Assembly: GCA_954871525.1 (NCBI GenBank) | Contig: OX940861.1 | Coordinates: 36,841,201-36,905,200 of the forward strand | Direction of reading: 5' to 3' | DNA from: Parietaria judaica | Taxonomy: Eukaryota; Streptophyta; Magnoliopsida; Rosales; Urticaceae | Length of the DNA stretch: 64,000 bases | Shown here: piece after piece, positions 52,225 to 61,373 of the stretch | Position numbering within the stretch: the first letter of the stretch is position 1 | How the letters are laid out: each line of letters begins with the position of its first letter | The notes under the pieces: generated by a model | Seen by the model: only the letters and a program-made list of their open reading frames with translations | What the model was told of the DNA's origin: nothing | Database searches by the model: none | Translations under genes and position numbers: made by a program

Positions 52225-54016
52225 TTACGGCGAGAAGTCGATCAGGTCCTCGACATCGTCATCGTCGTGACCAGTATCTTGACCCGGCGCTAGCACCTCT
52301 GGCATCGGAGCATGAGAGGACAAAGGCAAAACGTTAGAACCATATTCACCGACCGACGAAGAAGCATCGAAGGAGGACTGACCTGAGCACAGCGCCGCCA
52401 TCCGGAAGTCATCGACGGAAGGAGGGTCATGTGGAGACAAAGGAGGCGAGTTGGGATCCTAGGCGGCTTTCCGTTCCCAATCCGCCGCGTCGTGGGTATA
52501 CTCGTCACAAAGAGTGTACCACCTCTCGAGGCACGATCGAAGACCTTTGATCGTCGTATCGGCAGGGAGACTCTCTACCAAGAGAATATTGGCCCGACAC
52601 ACGGCGAGGAGTCGATGAGAATTAATAGACTCATCGAGCGCCTGACACCTCTCCGACAGCCGAGCGAGTTTTCCCTGAACCGTTATGAATAACTCCTGAC
52701 GAGCGGCTCTCTCCTCGGCAGCCTCTCCTCATGCCTGCTCCAACTCCTCGCGTAACTCCGTATTGATGGCCCTCTGCGCGAGAGCCTCCTGTTGAGCCGC
52801 TGCCAAATCTGACGAGTAAGTGGTGATCGCAGACTGAAACCGTCGCAGTTGGACGGACATCTCCTTGATCACGTCGGCGACTCGAGCATCTTCAACGGTG
52901 GACGGTCCGGCAGCTTCGCAGATCTGGGCGAGGCGACCAGCCTTTTCCCGGAGCTCCACATCAAGGGCACCCTCGGCGGTACGGTGGGGAGCATCGCGCG
53001 AACTCCCGCCTCAGCAGGAGCCAGATGGTGCGGCAGTAGATGGTTCGGCAGCTGGTTCAAGACCTAGAGAGAAGTCGGGTCGAGGCCTCTTCTTCTTCTT
53101 CTTCGACGGCCCCGCTTAAGCAGGGACCTCGTGCTTAATCTCACGAGAGTAGCCCTTCGGAAGCAGCATGCTGGGGTGAGGGCCGAGGATCATGCATTCC
53201 CGATATACCCCCGACTCGCGGATAGGTAAAATCTCCCAATCGACGAGCTTTGTTGGAGAGAAGAGCCTTGTGCAGCTGGGTAAACCGGTCAGGGGCGGCA
53301 GTCGGCTTCCATCGGGGAATGTCCGACACTAGCGCGGTGGGCAGTCTCGAGCAGTTAGGGCCGAAGGTAATGGGATGCACCCGTACGAAGAATAATCGGT
53401 CGGTCCACCCCGTCTCCTTGGAAGGCATATCCATGAAGAGGTGCTCCCAAAAGCGATACGACACAAGAAACCTCCCCAAATTTTGAGGTTTGCGCAACAC
53501 ATAGAAAATCTGCATGAGATTCTCGAGATTGACCTGTTGCCGCTCCTCGCAAGCAATGACTAAGGTGCAGAGCAGGCACCGGAGCACGTTCGGACTGACT
53601 TGGGTGATCAGAAGTCTGTGGGCATACAAGTACGCAAGAATCAAGTTGGGGAGGGGAAGGTAAAGACCGACGTCGCGAAAGAAGGTCTCATACATACAGA
53701 CCCACCCTGGCGGAGCATGCTCAGCGAGCTCGCCCTTGACCGGAAGGCGCACCGAGACATTTTCCCTTAGGAAATGCCTCTCCGCCAACTTGTCCAGGGC
53801 CCCCTGTGACATGGTGTTTTCCGGCGAACCGGTCAAAAACACGTTGGCAGGAGGAGGATCCATGAGGAGGAAGAGATTGGTGACCGGGAATGGCGAGAAT
53901 ATAAGAGCGAAAGGCTCACCGGAAATCAAACGGAGAGAGAGGGAGAGAGAGAGAGAGAGAATCAGTTCGGAAGTTGAGGAGGAATGAAGGGAAAATGGAA
54001 AAAAAGAAGGGGGCAA
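52225..54016 (-). pseudogene. Element H antisense ORF (plant 'putative gypsy type transposon' domain)
   Basis: The minus strand, opposite to gag-pol. The likely start is the Met at 53863 (MDPPPANVFLTGSPENTMS). The first 240 codons contain PPGWVCMYETFFRDVGLYLP, LPNLILAYLYAHRLLITQVS and RFWEHLFMDMPSKETGWTDR, the pattern annotated as putative gypsy-type transposon/transposase 28 (PF04195). Downstream is a KKKKKRPRPDF basic patch and a coiled-coil region (LRRFQSAITTYSSDLAAAQQ). It ends in an acidic tail, GHDDDDVEDLIDFSP. Several in-frame stops (53114-53116, near 53012, 52726-52728, near 52461) break it. Function in the element life cycle is unknown. Confidence 0.7.
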
Positions 54017-54479
54017 TACGAAGAAGGGTGAAGATCCAGAATGTGAAGAGGCGCGATCTGATCCAACGGACCAGAAACAAAGGCATCAAAAGAAGCAACG
54101 GTCAAGATAAAGCGTCGTTTCGACTCCCCAGGCATACTCGAGCGTGACATGATGTGTCATAATGAAGGCTGGCGTTTCAGCTGCCCTAGGCTTGCACGAC
54201 CTACGAAGTGACTCGAGACAGGCCTATCGGCAGATGGATATCGGAAGTCAAAGGGCCTTCGCCAGGGAGCCCTCGACGGAGAGCCTTCGCCATAAGAGCC
54301 CTCGACAGAGAGTCCTCGGCGGAGAGCCCTCGGCAGGGAGCCTTCGACGGAGAGCCCTCGACGGAGAGTCCTCGGTAAAAGGGACCGACAGAAAGCCATC
54401 GACGATAACCTTCGTCGGTTCGAATTTTCATCCTCAAATTTTACCAAGTGACCAACACTTGATAAAATTGGGGACTGAC
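54017..54479. other. Untranslated region between antisense ORF and 3' LTR, with GA-repeats
   Basis: It contains a run of gagccctcgacggagagtcc-type repeats (54250-54375), about eight short copies, then a purine-rich AAAATTGGGGACTGAC next to the 3' LTR, the probable polypurine tract. It would hold the promoter of the antisense ORF, but no clear TATA box is seen. Confidence 0.6.
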
Positions 54480-55122
54480 TGTTAAGGTTGGATCCGGTCG
54501 GATCCCCTCAACCAATAACAAAGCGACGTTCGAAGAAGCGACGGGATGATGAGGCGAAGAGAAGGGGAAATAGTGTCGATGGCACGAGCGAGGAGAGGGT
54601 TACAATAAAGCGTCGACGGCACAGAAGAGAGTCGAGGAGACTCCGGTGCGACGAGAGGTGGTAACAGATGGAACAAGCATTTAATGCTTATGCATGCCTC
54701 GATGGGACAAGTTTTAATGCTCGAGCAGGCCTCGATGGGACAAGCATTTAATGCGGCCATGCCTAGCCGCGCCTATCTACCTCGGGAGTAACCCCAGTCA
54801 GCTGAAACTGCGCAAAAAGGGGGGTGCGCCAGGCCTCTGCCAACCATATGGGGGAATGGGCCGATGGGACTCTAATTTAGGCAGGAGGACTTGCCTGTTG
54901 GAGGAAAATAGAATCTATAAAAGGGAAGAAAGAACCCCATTAGGCAAGAGAGAGATTCAGAAAAAAAAAGGAGAAATTGACTATACTTGTAAACTGATTA
55001 GTTACGATATTATCAATACCAAATCGCCATCTTTTCCTAGCTAATAAACGGAAGGAACCGAGCTCTTTCTCTAAGAACAAGAGAAATCTTGTAACGGTTC
55101 AGTGCACGAAACACCCTCAACA
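54480..55122 (+). repeat. Element H 3' LTR
   Basis: 643 bp, 39 bp shorter than the 5' LTR mainly because one 35-bp internal repeat is missing and another is trimmed (54670-54757). TATA box tctataaaag at 54913-54922. TSD AATAC follows. Confidence 0.93.
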
Positions 55123-55342
55123 AATACTAATTATTATTAATTTGATTAATCATTTGATTGTACATGGTACTGGCCACTAAAGTAAGATAATGACAAAATT
55201 AAGGACAAGATTTAGCACCAATATCTAGCGTCAGGTCTATGAATCTAGGATTGTTGGAAGAGATATATAATTGAGGTTTAATTAATTTAATCAACAATGT
55301 GTTGCAAATTCATCTCCTTTGGTGTTTGCAATTAGGCACCGC

Positions 55343-55636
55343 TAGCGCTGAAACTGACGATGGCCTTGCTTGGTTCGCGACGTCTCGCGACGGCCACCGG
55401 AGGTTCGCGATTCGGCGTCCAAAATCGCGACCCATCATGGAGGAGCTTGGCCGTCGCGATGCTCTCTCTCTCTCCCTCTCTCCCTCTCTCTCTCTCTCTC
55501 TCACACATACAGCGCTCTCTCTCTCTCCATCGCGATGCATCGCGAGCTGCCGGGTCACGACGCATCGCGACGGCGCCACCGGCGATTTTCGGCGATTGGG
55601 TCGCGACCCATCGTGGAACCGTGACTTGCAGCTCTA
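55343..55636. mobile_element. Non-autonomous hAT element with TCGCGA subterminal motifs
   Basis: TIRs TAGCGCTGAAACTGACG and, on the other strand, TAGAGCTGCAAGTCACGG. 8-bp TSD GGCACCGC (55335-55342) versus GACACCGC (55637-55644), one mismatch. Many TCGCGA/CGCGAC motifs near both ends and an internal (CT)n expansion at 55462-55525. No transposase. Ends resemble those of the hAT element starting at 59331. Confidence 0.75.
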
Positions 55637-55644
55637 GACACCGC

Positions 55645-56821
55645 ACTGAATTCCGTATGAATAGTGTACCAATATTTGCCATTAATTGACTCGCTTGATG
55701 ATGAGCAGAGCAGTGAACCAAATCATTTTTATTTTAAATATTAGAGGCACGACACAAATTTATGTAAAATTATTAGTATGTATATCATTTTCCTTGTCTT
55801 GGGAATGGGATACGTATATATAAGATAAAAAAAATAAAAATAAAATAAAAAAATAAAAAGAAGATGATGTCGCAATTTTGTCACATTTCACATAGGACAT
55901 CACATGCTCGTCGAATCACCATATGATTCTAATGTGTCGTGCAGATTTCATTTACATAAATTCTATGTTTAAGGAAACACAATAAATTCTAGCTTCTGAA
56001 ATTGTCCCATTTTTATTTTCCTTTATATGCATATGTATGTATATCACCGTACCAGTTTACTAATTTCTAGCATTAGTGACTTGCACAGTTGTTTTAGGGT
56101 CACCAGAATAACCAGTCAATTCAAGAATGGAAAGTCAAATGCTTACAAATGAGAACCTCTTGATAACATCTTGCACATGACCTTTGATCCATTTGGGTAC
56201 CGCTCATTAAAAAATAAAACCCATGAACCGGAAAATTCTCCTCGCTTAGGGCCTCGAAAAATCTCAGGCACGGCCCTGGCAATAACACTATTGTAGTGTA
56301 GAGAGATGGTTTATGAGTGATCTTTTAAGAGGTGTTGAATGGTCAAAGTCAATTGTAATTAGGCACCCAAAGAATCTTTCTTCTTTACTTTATTTGTTCG
56401 TACTCATAGGAATGAAGCAAAATGACAAGTAAAACAAATAATTCTTGCGAATCAAATTATACATCCGTGATGTTGAATACATGATGACAAACTGAGCTAT
56501 AATGGTGGAATGTGCCTCTTTCTATAATTTAAGAAACTTGAGGTCTCTTTCTGATACTTTTGCCAGTTCATGTCTTTCCATGAAGGATTAAACTGTCAAA
56601 ACACTATCTTCTTGCTACTTGTATGAGGCATCTTGGCTTGACACTGCACAAAGATTAACAATTTGAGTTCAATAACACCAGAAATAGAAAATATTATTCA
56701 TCTTCTTGCTATTATATGGATTATGATACCACATTTATTTATAAATGCACGGTACTAATTTATTTTAATCTAAAGTAGAGACAGTGAATACTGTAGTTAT
56801 GGTATCGGTTACCTAGTTAAG
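55645..56821. other. Intergenic sequence downstream of the PPR gene
   Basis: No gene. Near 56260-56281 the other strand reads CAGGGCCGTGCCTGAGATTT, like one end of a further hAT-type element, but no matching second end was found. The 3' end of the PPR transcript probably lies here. Confidence 0.45.
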
Positions 56822-58192
56822 TTAGGTGGCCCGGCCAAAATCTCTAGCTTGCTTCAGTGACCTGAGCGTACTCTCCAACGTAGCGTAAGCAGCGACATCT
56901 GTCAAGCTCTTGCTTGTCACTGCGTAATCAAACGCCTCGTAAGCCTCAACTACTTTTCCGCCCCTACAGAGCGTCCTCACCATCACGTCATAAGAGGTGG
57001 ACTCGAGCTCGATCCCGGCTTCCTTCATGGTTTGAAAGAAGGCTATACCTCTCTCCACCATCCTCGCCTTGAAAAACCCGTGCAACAACGTGTTGTAAGT
57101 GCACGAATTGGGAGCGCAACCACTCGCCTCCATCTCCTCCAACAGGGCGAAAGCTCCCATCGTGTCTCTCTCCCGACAAAGCCCGTTCATCAACGACGTG
57201 TACGTCACGACATCAGGGACATGCCCTTCGTCCTGCATCGTTTTCAAATACTTCCGAGCTTCCTTTGCCCGTCCGGCTTTCGACAGCCCAAAGATGAGAG
57301 TGTTGTACGTGACGAGATCGGGCTCGGTGCCGCTCTCCTTCATCTTGTTGTAAACCTCGATGGCCTCGCTCCCGCGGCTCAACATGCAATACCCTTTCAT
57401 GATCGTGTTGTAGAGGAAGCGGTCAGGCTTGAAGCCTTCCTCGGAAAGAACCCCTACAAGCCTCGTCATCTCGCGGAGGTTCTTTGTGTTGCATACATTG
57501 TCGATCAAGATGGTGTACGTGACGAGATCAGGCTTGATCCCCGAGGCATCTCGAGTCTTCTCAATGAAGGTGTAAATGGTGCTCAAGGATCGACATTTGC
57601 AGAGGGACTTGACCAGAAAGTTGTAGGTGTAGGTGTCGGGCACTGAGTTCTTCAGAGACATTTCCTCGAACAGCTCGAGCGCGTGTTCTATCCGGCCTGC
57701 AGCCACTAGCGCTCGAACTGCGATGTCGGCACAGACCTTGTCGGGGGGGAATCCGGAAGCGGCCATGAGATTGAGGGCCCTGTGGACGGTGGCGAGGGTG
57801 GGATCAGATGCCCCACACGCCTGGGCGAGTATTATGTGGTAGGTTGATCGGTCGGCCGAGAACGTGGAACTGGTTTTCATCATGTGGTGGAGGAGGGCGA
57901 TCGAATCCGGAAGACTGGCTATGCCGGCATAAGATTGAAGCAGCGAGTTGTGGAATCGGAGGTGGTCGAGCTCAGTCATTCCGGCACCGGCAGGGATTAT
58001 GGCGGAGTCGAACGCTTGCTTGGCGTCAGAGAGGTTAGGAGAGTTGGAAAGGGCCTGTAATAGGGTTTTGGAGGCAGATGGGGCGGTCTTGGTGATGGCG
58101 AGTTTGTTATTTAGCAGAGGAGGGTGAAAAGACTTGATCTTGGGCTGCACGGTTGCTCTACCGGAGCGCATCGGCCCTGCAAGTTTCAACAT
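56822..58192 (-). CDS. P-class pentatricopeptide repeat protein
   Basis: Intact, 456 aa from the chosen Met (MLKLAGPMRSGRATVQP), which gives a basic, acid-poor N-terminus fit for an organelle transit peptide. A longer in-frame start at 58270 (MSANETAAS) adds 26 residues. About nine 35-residue PPR motifs are visible, for example PDTYTYNFLVKSLCKCRSLS, PDLVTYTILIDNVCNTKNLR, PDRFLYNTIMKGYCMLSRGS, PDLVTYNTLIFGLSKAGRAK, PDVVTYTSLMNGLCRERDTM and PNSCTYNTLLHGFFKARMVE. Regular spacing without E/DYW tail marks the P class, which bind organellar RNA and act in its stability, splicing or translation. RNA target unknown. A 5' UTR intron is likely (acceptor AAGTGCAG near 58338). Confidence 0.9.
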   Translation of the reverse strand: MLKLAGPMRSGRATVQPKIKSFHPPLLNNKLAITKTAPSASKTLLQALSNSPNLSDAKQAFDSAIIPAGAGMTELDHLRFHNSLLQSYAGIASLPDSIALLHHMMKTSSTFSADRSTYHIILAQACGASDPTLATVHRALNLMAASGFPPDKVCADIAVRALVAAGRIEHALELFEEMSLKNSVPDTYTYNFLVKSLCKCRSLSTIYTFIEKTRDASGIKPDLVTYTILIDNVCNTKNLREMTRLVGVLSEEGFKPDRFLYNTIMKGYCMLSRGSEAIEVYNKMKESGTEPDLVTYNTLIFGLSKAGRAKEARKYLKTMQDEGHVPDVVTYTSLMNGLCRERDTMGAFALLEEMEASGCAPNSCTYNTLLHGFFKARMVERGIAFFQTMKEAGIELESTSYDVMVRTLCRGGKVVEAYEAFDYAVTSKSLTDVAAYATLESTLRSLKQARDFGRAT

Positions 58193-58338
58193 TTTCGACA
58201 CTGCCGACGTTGATGAATTGGCTGAAATGTAGAAATTTAGCCACGAGGCTGCCGTCTCATTCGCACTCAATCGTATATGTATGTCCGAGTAACAATCGAT
58301 ACTTGTATTCTTTGGAGTAACTGACTTGCCTGCACTTA

Positions 58339-58700
58339 ATGAAGAGGATATTCAGTAAGTAAAAACATGCTTAATCATAATCAAAGACCATTATAACAAA
58401 AATTCTGCAATTCATATATATTGATCATCAAAGACAATTCTCATATGTTCCATTTGTTTTGAGAACCCATAACCTAATAATTTGAGCACAAAAACAAAAT
58501 ATAAACCTCGATGACCTTGTCCGACGGCGCTCGACTACGACGAGAATGAGGGGCGACACTCGGTTTTGGGTTTCGGGTTCTCAACTCAGCGGGAATCAAC
58601 AGTGTTGGAGGGCGGAAGAGTGTCGATTTCGTGTTTATGGTAAAGATTGGAGGGCGAGTTTGTTTAGGGCAAAGGGTCTCAGTTCTCAGTGAGAAAGGAG
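58339..58700 (-). other. Likely 5' UTR intron and first exon of the PPR gene
   Basis: The minus strand has an acceptor-like TTAAGTGCAG|GC near 58338 and a donor-like ATCGAG|GTTTAT near 58508. The upstream GC-richer stretch (58510-58700) lacks a start codon in frame with the PPR and would be leader. Confidence 0.35.
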
Positions 58701-58779
58701 ATAAATACGATTGATTATAGATGGTACAACTCGATTCGATTGCTAGAAATGAAACTCTGGAGCAATGAATCAATCGAAG

Positions 58780-59330
58780 CGAGTGGTGTATGCGAAATCT
58801 ATACGAGGATTGAAGAAGAATACCTTGGCCTCTACGTGCAGAGCTTCGCTTCTTCTGAGATGAGAGAGCCTCTGCTCAGTTCTCCCGCGCACAAGCTCGG
58901 TGGTGGTGGCGGTGGGAGAGAAACGGACCCAGCTCCAAATCAACGCTCACATGTACTCACGTGACCAGTCGCTGAGATAAACTCTATTTTATTCATTAAT
59001 TAGGCCAAATTGTACATATTTTAGAGCCCGTTCGGCAGTGTTCTCGTTTTGTTTTCGTTTTTCATAAAGTATTAATTTTAAAAACTGATTTTTGTTTATT
59101 TTAAATTGCGTTAAAATTGAAATTATGTTTAGTTATATAACATCTTAGGCTAATCTATAAACATGTAATCATAAAATGTAAACATATAAACAATATTATC
59201 TAATATATCATAAAGAAATCATAATAATAAGTATAATATTACATTGTCTAATAACTAAATTCAACAAAATATTCCATATATCAATGATATAAACGAGTAG
59301 CCCACATGTGGTTAGCTAAGTCATCGCGAA
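58780..59330. other. Intergenic sequence with a possible MITE end
   Basis: No gene. A segment starting gagcccgttcggcagtgttc (59023) and rich in gttttcgtttttc resembles the end of a small foldback DNA element, but a partner end and TSD were not found. Confidence 0.4.
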
Positions 59331-61373
59331 TAGAGTTGAAACTCGCGGCGTCGCGATGGAATCGCCAAAAATCGCGACTGTTCCGGTCGCGACGCCGCAG
59401 GTCGCGGTGATTCGCGATTTCTCGCGACTTTCTGGGCTTTTTTTGGGGCAAAAGTACCTGTTTTCTTGAAAAAAAAAATTAAATACTTTTTATCCGAATT
59501 TAATTATAAAACTTTATTAATTATTAAGTTAATTATTTAAATTTTTTTATCTATAATCCCTTTTTTTCAAAATTAATATTTAAGTATGTTATAACTTATT
59601 ATTTTGTAACATATTAATAATCTTGATTTTTATTGTTAATTTTTAAGTTGTAACATATGTTAATAAATATTAGTTTGTAACATATTAATAATTTTAACAA
59701 ATTTACTTAACATATAAATAAATACGATAAGACGAGATATTTTTTAAAAAAAGTTGTATTATTCATTGTGAATATTACAATAAGGAGGAAGAAAGCTGTA
59801 AATATTCAGTGTAAATATTACAAGATGCCTCACTAAAACCTCTCTTGTAAAACCCTCCTTAGGGACATAAAACTAAGAGAGGAAAGAGCACATCATTGGC
59901 GGTTACATTGCGTCACTCGGGGAATAAGGCGTTAAACCTTTCAGTAATTCGCTCCAGTTCGGTTTGGTCGGACCGTTTGGCAATCACGGGGTTGTGGAAC
60001 AACAAATCATTCAACACCACTATTTGCTCGACGTGTGTGTTGGTGGTTGATGCCCTCCGGTCGTTTATGACATACTGAGCCGTACTGAATGCGCTCTCTG
60101 AAGCAACGCTTGAAATGGGGATGGACAGTATATCCCTCGCCATTCTCGCCAATATCGGGAATCTGTCCCGTTGATTCTTCCACCACTTTATCACATCGAA
60201 CTCGGCTGAATCGTCGTCGAACCGTAGGCCGTAGTACCGCTTAACTTCTTCTGGTGCGCCTTTCGGTATGTCCGCCCGTGCCGGTCCCGTACTGGATTCC
60301 CCTGCTTCCCCGCGATCTATTCGTTGCTTGAGTCTCCGGCTAAACGCTAGTCCCGTCTTCGTTGGGCTTTCCATCACCGTCCTTTGCTCTTCCTGTGCGT
60401 TGTACTGTGGGAACCGGATGTCGTATTCACTGTACAATGCAAAAAAGGCTTCATTAACAACGTTAATATAGGTCCGGTAATACACCCCGATGTTTTCCCC
60501 GCAGGCTAACATCATTGCCCCCCAAGTAAACGAAAAACGAGGATCAAGTATAGCACCGAAGCAAAACTAAAACGGGGGTGGATCCCTGTAAGTTTGGTAT
60601 TTTGCAATCATTCCCGGAATAAGGGGAGAAATAATAGGGTCATTTGAAAATTCTTGAAAAGCACACGTAATTTGGTAAAGACCCGAAAGACCATGATTTA
60701 AAGAGGGTCTTTTTTTGTTTGAAAAATTTAGAGTAATAGCGTAAAAGGGTTTTAGGAATTGGGTAAATTTCTGGGCCGTTTCCCATTCAGCCTCCGTGAT
60801 CCGCGCCTGGGGCTCGAGTTATATTCCGAGGACGTGGTCTAAGGGCAGCCTCTGTCTACAAACAACTGAAACCATTAGATACGTAGAGTTCCAACGTGTA
60901 TTATTGTCTAAACCGAACTTGTTAGCTCTATGATTGTGGTCTTTACAAAATTTTCTCCACCTACTGGTGGTTTGAGGATGCCGGATCCAATCAACAATGC
61001 CGCGTATTTTATCAACATGTCTTGCAATTTGATGTTCGCCCGTTCGTGCAATTAAATTTATAATGTGACAAGCACAACGTTGATGTAAAATATTTTTAAA
61101 TGGCGAACCGGGCAAACTAGATTCCAAGATTAAAATGGCGGCGTTGTTGTTTGCGGCATTGTCTAAGGTAATGGAAATTACCCGATTTTGTAAACCCCAA
61201 TCATTAAATAATGCAATTAATTTATCGGCAATATTTTGTCCGGTATTACGACCCTCGAATGGCGATAGATTTAAAAGTCTTTGACATGGATTCCACTCAT
61301 CGTCTACGTAATGGGCGGTCAGACTCAAATAGTCGTTTAAACTTGGACCGCTCCACAGGTCGGTGGTAAAAGC
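59331..61373 (-). mobile_element. hAT transposon, autonomous type, interrupted
   Basis: The left end reads TAGAGTTGAAACTCGCGG (59331) followed by TCGCGA-type subterminal motifs to about 59430, matching the style of the element at 55343-55636. The transposase gene occupies 59913-61373 on the minus strand. At 61374 the element is broken by a minus-strand element E LTR; its other half and other end lie outside the window. Confidence 0.72.
59913..61373 (-). pseudogene. hAT transposase, C-terminal two thirds
   Basis: The minus strand starts FTTDLWSGPSLNDYLSLTAH (broken from its N-terminal BED zinc finger by the LTR), then ISITLDNAANNNAAIL, HQRCACHIINLIARTG, FGLDNNTRWNSTYLM, EAEWETAQKFTQFLKPFYAI and DPRFSFTWGAMML, ending with the hAT dimerisation region DILSIPISSVASESAFSTAQ, YVINDRRASTTNTHVEQIVV, LNDL. 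This is the plant hAT (Ac/DAYSLEEPER-like) order of RNase H-fold core, DUF4413-like region and dimerisation domain. A frameshift near 60820 and a stop near 60567 are present in addition to the LTR break. Confidence 0.85.

Larger units (their letters stand above)
47989..55122 (+). mobile_element. Element H: Tat-like Gypsy, complete ends, internally rearranged
   Basis: LTRs at 47989-48670 (682 bp) and 54480-55122 (643 bp). Perfect 5-bp TSD AATAC at 47984-47988 and 55123-55127. Primer-binding region GTTTGGCGCCCACCGTGG follows the 5' LTR. A single frame carries gag, protease and the start of pol (48730-51358), then a 110-bp tandem array (51390-51940), then a long antisense ORF (54016-52225), then a purine-rich AAAATTGGGGACTGAC before the 3' LTR. 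RT, RNase H and integrase are missing. Antisense ORFs and tandem arrays between pol and 3' LTR are known in the Tat/Ogre group. Confidence 0.93.

Noticed and set aside
55299..55721. Several ORFs of 84-129 codons on both strands
   Set aside because: They arise from the (CT)n and TCGCGA repeats of the small hAT element; low-complexity peptides.
57032..57646. 204-codon plus-strand ORF opposite the PPR gene
   Set aside because: Shadow of the GC-rich PPR coding strand; the minus strand has regular PPR motifs throughout.
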